64,000 nucleotides of DNA from NCBI RefSeq assembly GCF_014650695.1, contig NZ_BMVL01000005.1, positions 186,001-250,000 of the forward strand, given 5' to 3'. Source of the stretch: Streptomyces avidinii (GTDB lineage Bacteria > Actinomycetota > Actinomycetes > Streptomycetales > Streptomycetaceae). The position numbers and the translations under genes are program-made. The notes beneath the pieces were generated by a model. It was not told the DNA's origin. It was given only the letters and a program-made list of their open reading frames with translations, and made no database searches. Shown here piece after piece: positions 15,287-25,493 of the stretch. Every line of letters begins with the position of its first letter. The stretch's first letter is position 1.

Positions 15287-15763
15287 TCAGATGGCCGAGT
15301 CCGGTTCCTCGCCCTCGACGATGTGCATGGCGGCCTCCTCTGCGCTCTCCGCGCCCCCGTCGGTGCCCTCGTCCCAGGCGATCAGCTCCTTGGTGGTGTC
15401 GGTACGGGCGCCCTCGTCCGGTGCCCTCAGTCGCCCGGCGCGGTCCGTCCCCACCTCGGTGTCGATCAGTTCTCCCTGCCCGCCGGGCAGGTCTCCCAGA
15501 CCGTCCCCTTCGGGCTCCGCCACGTCCGGGACCTCCTGGGACAGCCTTTCGTCCAGGGTTTCGCCGGCATTCTGCTCCTCCGCCGTCGTGCCGTATTTGG
15601 TGACGCCCAACGGCTTCTCGGGAGGGGAGTAGCCCTCGTCCAACATGTCGTCGTAGGTGCGCTCGTCCACGGCGTTCTGGAGGTCCAAGGGCGCCGCGTC
15701 CTCCTGCTCCTCATTGGTGCCTGTCGGTTGGTAGGCGTCGTCCGCCATCTGGTTCTCACTCAT
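15287..15763 (-). CDS. DUF5709 protein
   Basis: A 158-residue acidic, probably disordered protein with the DUF5709 hallmark: Tyr/Asp-rich AVDERTYDDMLDEGYSPPEK followed by PLGVTKYGTTAEEQNAGETL and later WDEGTDGGAESAEEAAMHIV. Members are widespread in streptomycetes beside other stress genes and have no assigned activity. AAAGGAACGCCTG precedes the ATG, which overlaps the previous stop by one base (TGATG), so it is probably co-transcribed with the small genes up to 16333. Confidence 0.88.
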   Translation of the reverse strand: MSENQMADDAYQPTGTNEEQEDAAPLDLQNAVDERTYDDMLDEGYSPPEKPLGVTKYGTTAEEQNAGETLDERLSQEVPDVAEPEGDGLGDLPGGQGELIDTEVGTDRAGRLRAPDEGARTDTTKELIAWDEGTDGGAESAEEAAMHIVEGEEPDSAI

Positions 15764-16152
15764 CAGGCGTTCCTTTCGCCATGACTGTCGGACGCCCGGG
15801 GGAGGGGCTGCGGGGATCGCGCGCCGAGGTGCGTGATCGCGGTGTCCAGCGGCGACGCCAAGGCGTGGAGGTCCGCTCGGTCGGTGGGCCGGACGGCAGC
15901 GTCGCGGCCAGATCAGGGCCGGAGACGTTTCGTCGGCCCCGGAGTACGCCTCGCCTCCGATGCCAGCCGGTCCGACGGGACGTCCTCCGTACAGCCCTGC
16001 AACACCACGAGCGAGTGGTTCTCGCCCGCTTGATCGAGGAGGGCGCGGACCTGTGCGCGTGTGACTGCCGCGGCCTCCCTCTCACCGGCTCCCGGAGCCG
16101 GAGTCGGTTTCCGAGTCGTTCTCGGCCTCTTCCTCGGATGCGGCTTCCACAC
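15763..16152 (-). pseudogene. Frame-damaged small stress gene upstream of DUF5709
   Basis: The minus frame contains VTRAQVRALLDQAGENHSLV, VLQGCTEDVP, then a TGA near 15915, then in the same frame DRADLHALASPLDTAITHLG and an end (SDSHGERNA) whose stop overlaps the DUF5709 start by one base. Both halves look like real protein. Between them, a shifted frame (EAYSGADETSPALI) is more plausible than the in-frame reading, so two compensating frameshifts or a nonsense change are likely. A comparable small gene precedes DUF5709 in other streptomycetes as far as I recall, but I cannot verify this. The start is uncertain. Confidence 0.42.
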
Positions 16153-16333
16153 CGGCCAGGGGCTCCCCGCTGCCGGTGCCGGCCTGGTGGTGACCCTCCC
16201 GGGCGCTTGCCGTACCGGGCACGGTGCGCTCCCGCGCCTGGCTCTCCGAGCCGGAGTGGGCTCCCGGTTCCTCGCTGTTCCGGGCGCGCTCGTACGCGTT
16301 CTGCCGCTCGGCGTCCGGTGTGTGCTCGGTCAT
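16082..16333 (-). CDS. Small acidic low-complexity protein
   Basis: An 83-residue hydrophilic protein rich in Glu, Ser, Gly and Ala. It starts MTEHTPDAERQNAYERARNS and ends in EEEAENDSETDSGSGSR. It has no cysteines and no hydrophobic segment, and is likely disordered. AGGAGGGCAGCGAG is an excellent ribosome site before the ATG, the main reason to accept it. On the minus strand, GTTT-N15-GGGCAG lies about 60 bases upstream, a weak stress-sigma-like element. It overlaps the start of the damaged gene that leads into DUF5709. Confidence 0.55.
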   Translation of the reverse strand: MTEHTPDAERQNAYERARNSEEPGAHSGSESQARERTVPGTASAREGHHQAGTGSGEPLAGVEAASEEEAENDSETDSGSGSR

Positions 16334-16471
16334 CTCGCTGCCCTCCTGTCTCGATGACTTCCGGGGGCGGCTGCCCGCGAAAGGGCAGGCGAAACAGCCG
16401 TGGGCGCCGGGGTAGGCGGCGGCTCTCCCGCAGGTGCCGACGGTCCGGCGAAGGGGGAGGCGCCGGCCCGC

Positions 16472-17038
16472 TCAGGAAGGTTCTTTGCCCCGTCCGCTCA
16501 TCGCGTCGCGGAGTCGGTCGACGAGCCCGACCCCCGGGGCCAGGAGCTTGTTGGCCGGCGGCGTGTCCGGGGCGGACGGGTGCGGACGCGTGGGCGCCGT
16601 CTTCTTGGCCTGGCGCACCTTGTCACCGAGGTTCTCCAAAATTTCCTTGGAACACGCCTCCTTGAGACGAGGGAACAGATTGTTCTCTTCGTCGTTCACG
16701 TGGCTGCGGATCTGCGTCATCAGCTTCGTGATGAGTTCGTCGAACCGGGGGTGATCGGCGTCGCATCCCTCGAGTTCCTTCATGATGCGTTCCGCCGCGG
16801 CGTGATCTTCCAGTTCCTTGTCGGCGATGCCGTCGCCGTTCGGAACGTGCTTTCGCACGGCGGGATACAGGTACGCCTCTTCGGCTACCGAATGCCGGAC
16901 GAGTTCCATGGTGGCCTGGTCGGCGTACATCTTCCTGCGAGCGTCACCGGAGGGGGTCTCCTCGATGTTCGCGAAAAGTTCCTCGACCTCCTCGTGGTCG
17001 GTCATCAATTCCGCGATCACGTCACCGCCGTGTCCCAT
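16472..17038 (-). CDS. Hemerythrin HHE-domain protein
   Basis: A 188-residue protein with a four-helix hemerythrin fold. The metal-ligand His/Glu motifs are in MTDHEEVEELFANIE (first His at residue 15), LVRHSVAEEAYLYPAVRKHV, LEDHAAAERIMKEL and SHVNDEENNLFPRL. The C-terminal 45 residues are Lys/Pro-rich and likely flexible. HHE proteins bind a di-iron centre and sense or handle oxygen, nitric oxide or peroxide. The start ATG 17038 has AAAGGCGCTCCCC upstream. It stands alone but fits the stress character of the region. Confidence 0.9.
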   Translation of the reverse strand: MGHGGDVIAELMTDHEEVEELFANIEETPSGDARRKMYADQATMELVRHSVAEEAYLYPAVRKHVPNGDGIADKELEDHAAAERIMKELEGCDADHPRFDELITKLMTQIRSHVNDEENNLFPRLKEACSKEILENLGDKVRQAKKTAPTRPHPSAPDTPPANKLLAPGVGLVDRLRDAMSGRGKEPS

Positions 17039-17049
17039 GGGGAGCGCCT

Positions 17050-17680
17050 TTCTCTGCGAGGGTGTGCTGGCCACCCCAGTGAATCGCGCGACGAGCACAG
17101 AGCGCGGTTCCGCTCCACTCAGCGTGTCGGGCGCTTGCTCTTTGTGGCCTCCCCCGGGATCGGGCGGTCGGCCACGTCCGCGACCTGTTCACGGCAGGAC
17201 GCACAGGGCCGATCTGCGAGTGCCGAGCGCATTGGAGACGGTGAGCCGGGCAGACGCAGCTCATACCGCCCCGCCAGGGGGCGGCTGCTCGGGCCACGAA
17301 TGGACCTCATCGGAGTTGTCATGGACCACTCTCATGCACCAGTACTGGAGGCTCGGGAGGACTTCCGGCGCCGAGGCGACATCGCGTATGGCCCGCCGGT
17401 CACGAGCAGGGGCGCGGCGTGGACCCCAGAGTTGCCGACGTTGTGGGACCCCGACGTTTTCCGGGCGGACGTGCTGACACTCAACGGGCTGGACGACCGG
17501 CGGCAGTCGGAGGGCGTACTGAGCCAGGCCCAGGATCCGACGGCAGACGCCGTGGGTGCGGAGAAGGCGTTCTTCTCGACGCGGAAGCCCGCAAAAAGCT
17601 GCTGCTGTCGCGCATCGCGCACAAGCCCGTGATCGCGGCGGTGGTGGTGAGCGACGTGGAGCCGATCCGGGTGCACGTTG
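17050..17680. other. Decayed or intergenic stretch with one coding-like string
   Basis: No intact gene. On the plus strand about 17560-17690, one frame reads DAEARKKLLLSRIAHKPVIA followed by AVVVSDVEPIRVHV, which looks like real protein but has no start or stop context. Just upstream another frame gives LPTLWDPDVFRADVLTLNGL. Together they may be a frameshifted remnant of one plus-strand gene (about 17420-17690). I cannot name the family. Confidence 0.3.
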
Positions 17681-17684
17681 CTGA

Positions 17685-17846
17685 TCACGCCCACCGATCG
17701 AGGCACGTGCGCCGAGCGCCCCTTCCGAAGACCGCCTTCTGCACGTCGTCGGGATGTTCGCCAGAGAGGCGGGGTCTTCGGCGCTTGGCGGGATATCCGG
17801 CGCCCTTGAGGGCCTTCTGCAGGCCTATGGGGCTGGGCTTCGCCAT
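17685..17846 (-). pseudogene. DUF2795-like small gene, probably frameshifted
   Basis: From ATG 17846 (AAGGAGACCATC upstream) the first 20 residues, MAKPSPIGLQKALKGAGYPA, match DUF2795 proteins very well. The next part should be acidic and helical, and appears instead in another frame as SAEDPASLANIP. The nominal frame returns with PDDVQKAVFGRG. So two small compensating frame changes seem to have replaced the middle by KRRRPRLSG. A 53-residue product could still be made. A TGAATC-N7-GATTCA palindrome lies at 17910-17928 upstream. Confidence 0.5.
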
Positions 17847-17849
17847 GAT

Positions 17850-18271
17850 GGTCTCCTTGCTCCGATCGTTATTTCTTGCGCCCCGGTTCCCGCTTTTTGC
17901 CGCTGCCCCTGAATCCGCTTCCGATTCACGGCCAGGGGTCACATTCCCGGGGGCTGCCCAACACGACTACACGGACGCTCCGGCCCAGGGGGGAGCGGGT
18001 CGTCCTGTGCCCCCCATGCCTCTGACGGGCCATCAGGTAGGTCGGCATATGATCAGCATCAGTCCCCAAGCGTCCAAAGTGGCTGACCGATTGGACGCCT
18101 GGTTGGCGGCGTCACGAGAGCCTGGTTCGCATGCAAGTGCAGGCAAGGAGCCTTCTCGTCAGTGGGGTTCGATGTTCCTAATACTCTTCGATCTGACGCG
18201 TGCCGATGTACAGTGCAGAACGCCCTTGACCTGCAGAAAGCTGGCAGGGAGCCGTCTTCTAGGAGTTCACA
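17850..18271. other. Intergenic stretch upstream of panD
   Basis: About 420 bases separate the divergent DUF2795-like gene and panD. It contains the TGAATC-N7-GATTCA palindrome at 17910-17928 and a lower-GC patch near 18170-18200 that may carry promoter elements. A plus frame from ATG 18049 starts MISISPQASKVADRLDAWLA but soon loses protein character; I do not accept it as a gene. Confidence 0.3.
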
Positions 18272-18691
18272 ATGCTGCGCACCATGTTCAAGTCCAAGAT
18301 CCACCGGGCCACCGTCACCCAGGCCGACCTGCACTACGTCGGCTCCGTGACCGTCGACGCCGATCTGCTGGACGCGGCCGACCTGCTGCCCGGGGAGCTC
18401 GTCCACATCGTGGACATCACCAACGGGGCGCGGCTGGAGACCTACGTCATCGAGGGGGAGCGCGGGTCCGGGGTCATCGGGATCAACGGCGCCGCCGCGC
18501 ACCTGGTGCACCCCGGGGACCTGGTCATCCTCATCAGCTATGCGCAGGTCGAGGACGCCGAGGCGCGGGTGCTCAAGCCCCGCGTCGTGCACGTGGACGG
18601 TGACAACCGGATCGTCGAGCTGGGTGCGGACGCCTCCGCCCCGGTACCGGGTACGGATCAGCAGCGCAGCCCGCACGCCGTGGCCGTCTGA
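18272..18691 (+). CDS. panD: Aspartate 1-decarboxylase proenzyme
   Basis: A 139-residue PanD. It decarboxylates L-aspartate to beta-alanine for pantothenate/CoA synthesis, in the cytosol. The self-cleavage site is Gly24-Ser25 ([20 protein letters not shown]), and the new Ser25 gives the pyruvoyl cofactor. The conserved Lys9, the [20 protein letters not shown] block and the [20 protein letters not shown] block are all present. CTAGGAGTTCACA precedes the ATG. The C-terminal tail (about 118-139) is variable, as in other actinobacterial PanD. It is followed at 15 bases by a GNAT gene, which may form an operon with it. Confidence 0.96.
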   Translation: MLRTMFKSKIHRATVTQADLHYVGSVTVDADLLDAADLLPGELVHIVDITNGARLETYVIEGERGSGVIGINGAAAHLVHPGDLVILISYAQVEDAEARVLKPRVVHVDGDNRIVELGADASAPVPGTDQQRSPHAVAV

Positions 18692-18706
18692 GGGGAGCAG
18701 GGGATC

Positions 18707-19048
18707 ATGTCGATCGAGTACGGGGACGACCGTGAAGCGGGACGGCTGCTCGCCGTCGAGGACGGGGCGGTGGTCGGCCACATCGCGTACTTCGTGCTCG
18801 CCGAAGCGCCGCACGCCCTGGTCGCGGTGCACACCGTCGTCGAGCAGGGCCACGAGGGCCGCGGCATCGCGGGCGGGCTGGTGAAGACCTTCTACGGGAT
18901 CGCCGCCGCCGAAGGGGTGCCCGTGGTGCCGCTCTGCCCGTACGCGGCGAGCTGGGCCGCCAAGCATCCCGACGAGGCGCCCGAGCCGGCCGCCGAGGTC
19001 GTGCTGGCGGCCAAGGTGCAGTTGGCCTCGGACACCCGCCTCGGGTGA
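18707..19048 (+). CDS. Short GNAT-fold N-acetyltransferase (YjdJ/COG2388-like)
   Basis: A 113-residue compact GNAT protein: LLAVEDGAVVGHIAYFVLAE, then LVAVHTVVEQGHEGRGIAGG holding the acetyl-CoA pyrophosphate loop (Q/R-x-x-G-x-G/A), then AAAEGVPVVPLCPYAASW. This is the small YjdJ-type rather than a full GNAT. It lies 15 bases after panD. In enterics a different GNAT-like protein (PanZ/PanM) promotes PanD maturation, so the adjacency is suggestive, but the sequence is not PanZ-like and actinobacterial PanD generally self-processes. The next gene overlaps its stop (GTGA). Confidence 0.82.
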   Translation: MSIEYGDDREAGRLLAVEDGAVVGHIAYFVLAEAPHALVAVHTVVEQGHEGRGIAGGLVKTFYGIAAAEGVPVVPLCPYAASWAAKHPDEAPEPAAEVVLAAKVQLASDTRLG

Positions 19049-19680
19049 CCGACCTGCTGCTGCTGCACACCTCACCCGTGCACGTCCCGGTCTTCGACGC
19101 CCTGCGCGACCGGAACCATCCGGGGGCCGTGCTGCGGCACCTGGTCGCGCCGGAGCTGCTGGAGCGGGCCCGCACGGAAGGGCCGGAGTCGGTGGCTCCG
19201 GCCCTGCGGGGGCTGCTCGCCGAAGCAGGCGCCGGGGCAGGCGCTGTGCTGGTGACGTGTTCCACCATCGGGGCGACCGCGGAGTCCCTGGCTCCAGCGC
19301 TCGGCGTCCCGGTGCTGCGGGTGGACCGGCCGATGGCGGCCGCCGCAGTGCGCGCGGGCGCGCGGATCGCCGTACTGGCCGCCGTGGAATCGACGCTCTC
19401 CCCCACCGGGGAGCTGCTGGTCGAGGAGGCCGGTGAGCGGCCCGTGTCCATCCGTACGCACCTGGTCGCCGGGGCCTGGGAGCGCTTCGAGGCGGGTGAC
19501 ACGGCCGGGTACCTCGCCCGCGTGGCCGAGGTCGCCGGCTCCGTCACCGAAGCGGACGTCATCGTGCTGGCCCAGGCCTCTATGGCCGGAGCCGCGGACC
19601 TGGTCACGGGCACGGTCCCGGTCCTCTCCAGCCCGGCTCCGGGCCTGGCCGCGGGCCTGGCGATGCGTTCGGCCCCGTAG
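19045..19680 (+). CDS. Aspartate/glutamate racemase-family protein
   Basis: A 211-residue Asp/Glu/hydantoin racemase-fold protein. The first catalytic-cysteine region is VLVTCSTIGATAESLAPALG, and the second half has TEADVIVLAQASMAGAADLV, where racemases have the second Cys. Here Ala-Ser replaces it (LAQASM), so two-base racemisation is doubtful and a lyase/isomerase or degenerate function is possible. The GTG start overlaps the GNAT stop. Its place after panD suggests aspartate-related metabolism, but this is inference. Confidence 0.78.
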   Translation: MTDLLLLHTSPVHVPVFDALRDRNHPGAVLRHLVAPELLERARTEGPESVAPALRGLLAEAGAGAGAVLVTCSTIGATAESLAPALGVPVLRVDRPMAAAAVRAGARIAVLAAVESTLSPTGELLVEEAGERPVSIRTHLVAGAWERFEAGDTAGYLARVAEVAGSVTEADVIVLAQASMAGAADLVTGTVPVLSSPAPGLAAGLAMRSAP

Positions 19681-19719
19681 GGCAGGCATACCCGCCGCAA
19701 TCGCGGGAAAGTGGGCCCT

Positions 19720-19935
19720 ATGGTGCGAAAGCAAGACGCAGAAGAGACGCAGCCGCCCGTCCCGGGCCCCGACCCCGTCCCGGATCCCAGCCCGTTCCCC
19801 GACCCCGAGCCCATGCCGCGGCCCGTGCCGCCCGTGCCCGGCCCGGTGCCCGAGCCGGACCCGATCCCGCCGCCGCCGGGGCCCGCGCCGATCCCCCAGC
19901 CCGGGCCCCTGAGCCGACCCGACCCTACGAGCTGA
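19720..19935 (+). CDS. Proline/aspartate-rich short protein
   Basis: A 71-residue protein (ATG 19720; GTG 19711 possible). After MVRKQDAEETQPP it is nearly all Pro-x repeats such as PGPDPVPDPSPFPDPEPMP. There is no signal peptide and no hydrophobic part. Low complexity makes the call uncertain, but the frame has a start soon after the racemase-like gene and a tidy stop. It overlaps the convergent gnd gene by 11 bases. Function unknown. Confidence 0.45.
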   Translation: MVRKQDAEETQPPVPGPDPVPDPSPFPDPEPMPRPVPPVPGPVPEPDPIPPPPGPAPIPQPGPLSRPDPTS

Positions 19936-21367
19936 CTTCGGAGCGGTCGCCGCTCCAGAGGGTGTGGAACGAGCCCTCGCGGTCGGTCCGCCGGTAGGTG
20001 TGCGCCCCGAAGAAGTCCCGCTGCCCCTGGGTGAGGGCCGCGGGGAGCCGTTCCGCGCGCAGCGCGTCGTAGTAGGCCAGTGAGGCCGAGAACGCCGGGA
20101 CCGGGACGCCCTGGCGCACCGCCTCCACCAGGACGGACCGCCAGCCCTCCTGATCCGCCGCGATCTCCTCGGCGAACCGCTCGTCCGCCAGCAGGCTCGG
20201 CAGCTCGGGCCGGGCGTCGTAGGCCGCCCGGATCCGGTCAAGGAACGCGGCCCGGATGATGCAGCCGCCCCGCCACAACGAGGCCACCGCGCCCAGGTCC
20301 ACGTTCCAGCCGTACTCCTCGCTGCCGGCCCGGATCTGGTGGAAGCCCTGGGTGTACGAGACGATCTTCGACGCGTACAGCGCCTGCTCCACCTGCGCGG
20401 CGAAGGCCTCCGCCGCCTCCGGCGCGAGCGCGGCGGCCGTCGGCCCCGCGAGCCCGCGCGCGGCCTTGCGCAGGTCCGCGTGGCCGGAGACGGCGCGGGC
20501 GAAGACCGCCTCGGCGATCCCCGACACCGGTACACCGAGGTCGAGGGCGATCTGCACGGTCCAGCGGCCGGTGCCCTTCTGCTCGGCGGCGTCGGCCACG
20601 ATGTCGACGAACGCCTGCCCGGTCTCGGCGTCCGTGTGCGCCAGCACCTCCGCCGTGATCTCGATCAGGTACGAGTCCAGGCGCCCGCGGTTCCACTCCC
20701 GGAAGGTCTCCGCGATCTTCGCGGGGGAGTAGCCCGCGACCTCGCGCAGCAGGTGGTAGGCCTCGGCGATGAGCTGCATGTCGGCGTACTCGATGCCGTT
20801 GTGCACCATCTTGACGAAGTGTCCGGCGCCGTCGGGACCGATGTGCGAGGTGCACGGCGTCCCGTCGGCGGCCTTCGCCGCGATCTTCTCCAACAGCGGG
20901 CCGAGGGAGGCGTACGACTCCGTCGAGCCGCCCGGCATGATGCTGGGGCCGAGCAGCGCGCCCTCCTCGCCCCCGGAGATGCCCACCCCCACGAAGTGAA
21001 TGCCCTGCTCGCGCAGTTCCCGCTCCCGGCGCCGGGTGTCCTCGAAGTGCGCGTTGCCGCCGTCGATGATGACGTCGCCCTCCTCCAGGAGCGGGGCGAA
21101 CTCGCGGATCACGGCATCGGTCGGCTCGCCGGCCTTCACCATGATGACGATGCGGCGGGGGCGCTCCAGCGCGTCGACGAACTCCTTCGCCGACTCGGCC
21201 GTCACGAAGGTGCCCTCGTGCCCGAATTCCTCCACCAACGCCGTGGTCTTGGTGGCGGTGCGGTTGTGGACGGCCACGGTGAATCCGTTGCGGGCGAAGT
21301 TGCGTGCGAGGTTGCTGCCCATCACCGCGAGTCCGGTGACGCCGATCTGGGCTGTGCTGGTGCTCAT
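19925..21367 (-). CDS. gnd: 6-phosphogluconate dehydrogenase (decarboxylating)
   Basis: A 480-residue long-chain 6PGDH. It oxidises 6-phosphogluconate to ribulose-5-phosphate, CO2 and NADPH in the pentose phosphate pathway. The N-terminal Rossmann motif is GVTGLAVMGSNLARNFARNG; substrate and signature motifs are DGGNAHFEDTRRRERELREQ, GISGGEEGALLGPSIMPGG and GAGHFVKMVHNGIEYADMQL (with the catalytic Lys). The C-terminus is RDFFGAHTYRRTDREGSFHT. The length equals the family norm. I chose ATG 21367, since the longer frame adds an unlikely 46 residues. It is transcribed alone, convergent with the panD group. Confidence 0.96.
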   Translation of the reverse strand: MSTSTAQIGVTGLAVMGSNLARNFARNGFTVAVHNRTATKTTALVEEFGHEGTFVTAESAKEFVDALERPRRIVIMVKAGEPTDAVIREFAPLLEEGDVIIDGGNAHFEDTRRRERELREQGIHFVGVGISGGEEGALLGPSIMPGGSTESYASLGPLLEKIAAKAADGTPCTSHIGPDGAGHFVKMVHNGIEYADMQLIAEAYHLLREVAGYSPAKIAETFREWNRGRLDSYLIEITAEVLAHTDAETGQAFVDIVADAAEQKGTGRWTVQIALDLGVPVSGIAEAVFARAVSGHADLRKAARGLAGPTAAALAPEAAEAFAAQVEQALYASKIVSYTQGFHQIRAGSEEYGWNVDLGAVASLWRGGCIIRAAFLDRIRAAYDARPELPSLLADERFAEEIAADQEGWRSVLVEAVRQGVPVPAFSASLAYYDALRAERLPAALTQGQRDFFGAHTYRRTDREGSFHTLWSGDRSEVSS

Positions 21368-21527
21368 CGTTGCGCTCCTGCGTGCTTCGGTGTGCCTTCG
21401 GTGGGCGGGGAGCACCGACGCTACCCCGACCCGGACCGGAACGGATCTCCTGGCCGTCGAGACACGGTCAAGTTCCCTTGGCATGCGCCCCGTTGCGCCT
21501 CTTGTCATGCCCTGATCGCGACGTTAA

Positions 21528-23696
<2,169 letters not shown>

Positions 23697-23986
23697 AAGG
23701 TCCACAATGCCCGACCCATCTGCGCTATTCCTCCGTCCACAGGTGGTGATCAGTCATACTCCCGGCGTAGTACGGGAGTACGCAGCGTGGCTCTGGCGGC
23801 AGCGGAAAGCGACCTCTACGGTGCCCCGGAGTCACCGCGGCACCGCGTACGGTGACGCTCCGCGTGCGGTGGGTGAGGGTGCCGGGATCGGGTTTGGCTC
23901 CGGGCGCGCGCGATCCGTACAGTTGCCCTTTTGAGGACTTCCGCAGCAGGCGGATGCGGACGAGTGATCAAGGAACGGCAGCGGCA

Positions 23987-25474
23987 ATGACGGTGACCGA
24001 AGACAGCCAGGACTACGGGCACGCCTACGGGCCCGGTATCGACCCCGACCGGCTGGCACTCTGCCTCAGCGTGCTCGACGAGCTGGACAAGCTCGATGTC
24101 GACCACCCCGACGCGATCACCGTACGCCGTGCCACCGCCGGCCTCTACCGCACGGTCAAGCAGCGCCGCCGCCAGGAGCGCCGCGCCGCCAAGACCGCCA
24201 ACGACAAGGCCGTCACCGAGGCCACCGCCACCGGCTCCGCCGAGCGCATCGACGACGAGACCGAGGGCATCCTGCCCTCCTCGGTCACGGAGGCCGGCCG
24301 GATCGCCGGGATACTCCAGCGCCCGCGCTCCTGCTACGTCTGCAAGACGCGGTACGTCGAGGTCGACTACTTCTACCACCAGCTCTGCCAGCCGTGCGCC
24401 GTCGAGAACCGGACCAGGCGGGAGGCCCGGGCCGACCTGACCGGCAAGCGCGCGCTGCTCACCGGCGGCCGGGCCAAGATCGGCATGTACATCGCACTGC
24501 GGCTGCTCCGCGACGGCGCCCACACCACGATCACCACGCGCTTCCCCAAGGACGCCATCCGCCGCTTCAAGGCGATGGAGGACTCCGCGGACTGGATGCA
24601 CCGCCTGGAGGTCGTCGGCATCGACCTGCGCGACCCGGCCCAGGCCGTGGCCCTCGCGGACCAGGTTGCCGGGTCCGGTCCCCTCGACATCCTGATCAAC
24701 AACGCGACGCAGACCGTGCGCCGCCTGCCCAGCGCCTACGCGGCGCTCGTCGAGGGCGAGGGCGCCCCGCTCCCCGCCGGCGAGCTTCCCGCGCACCACG
24801 TCATCGGCGCCTTCAACTCCGGCGCGGTCGACGGCCTGGCGGCGCTGCCGGTCGGAGTGAGCGGGCTTGAGGCGCAGAAGGTCGCCGACCTCGCCCTGGT
24901 CGCGGGCAACGCCAGCCTGGAGCGGCACCTCGCCGGCACCGCCATCGACGCGGGCGGCCTGCTGCCCGATGTCGTCGAGAGCAACACCTGGGTGCAGACC
25001 ATCGACCAGATCTCCCCGGTGGAGCTGCTCGAGACCCAGCTGTGCAACTACACGTCGCCGTTCATCCTGATCAGCGCACTGCGGCCGGCCATGGCGGAGG
25101 CCGCCCGGAAGGCGGCCAACGGGCGGGCGTACATCGTCAACGTATCGGCGATGGAGGGCGTCTTCGGCCGCGGCTACAAGGGCGCGGGGCATCCGAACAC
25201 CAATGCCGCCAAGGCCGCGATGAACATGGTGACGCGGACCAGCGGCCAGGAGATGTTCCAGACCGACCGCATCCTGATGACCTCGGTCGACACCGGCTGG
25301 ATCACCGACGAGCGCCCGCACTTCGACAAGCTGCGCCTCGCCGAGGAGGGCTTCCACGCCCCGCTCGACCTCGTCGACGGCGCCGCCCGGGTCTACGACC
25401 CGATCGTCCGCGGCGAGGCCGGCGAGGACCTGTTCGGCGTCTTCCTCAAGGACTACGCCCCGGCGAACTGGTAG
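23987..25474 (+). CDS. SDR-fold oxidoreductase with N-terminal CxxC domain
   Basis: A 495-residue protein. The N-terminal 170 residues are helical, with a two-CxxC zinc-knuckle-like segment (SCYVCKTRYVEVDYFYHQLC then QPC). A Rossmann domain follows: GKRALLTGGRAKIGMYIALR, then PLDILINNATQTVRRLP and IVNVSAMEGVFG (catalytic Ser). At the usual Y-x3-K position the sequence is T-N-A-A-K, so the catalytic Tyr is lost and classical SDR chemistry is doubtful. AAGGAACGGCAGCGGCA supports ATG 23987. A strong hairpin follows the stop. The family is conserved in actinobacteria but, to my knowledge, unassigned. Confidence 0.85.
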   Translation: MTVTEDSQDYGHAYGPGIDPDRLALCLSVLDELDKLDVDHPDAITVRRATAGLYRTVKQRRRQERRAAKTANDKAVTEATATGSAERIDDETEGILPSSVTEAGRIAGILQRPRSCYVCKTRYVEVDYFYHQLCQPCAVENRTRREARADLTGKRALLTGGRAKIGMYIALRLLRDGAHTTITTRFPKDAIRRFKAMEDSADWMHRLEVVGIDLRDPAQAVALADQVAGSGPLDILINNATQTVRRLPSAYAALVEGEGAPLPAGELPAHHVIGAFNSGAVDGLAALPVGVSGLEAQKVADLALVAGNASLERHLAGTAIDAGGLLPDVVESNTWVQTIDQISPVELLETQLCNYTSPFILISALRPAMAEAARKAANGRAYIVNVSAMEGVFGRGYKGAGHPNTNAAKAAMNMVTRTSGQEMFQTDRILMTSVDTGWITDERPHFDKLRLAEEGFHAPLDLVDGAARVYDPIVRGEAGEDLFGVFLKDYAPANW

Positions 25475-25493
25475 CCCCGGAGCCGCCTGCCCT

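Noticed and set aside
18707..19048. Calling the GNAT protein PanZ/PanM
   Set aside because: Position next to panD is suggestive, but the sequence is of the short YjdJ type and lacks PanZ features.
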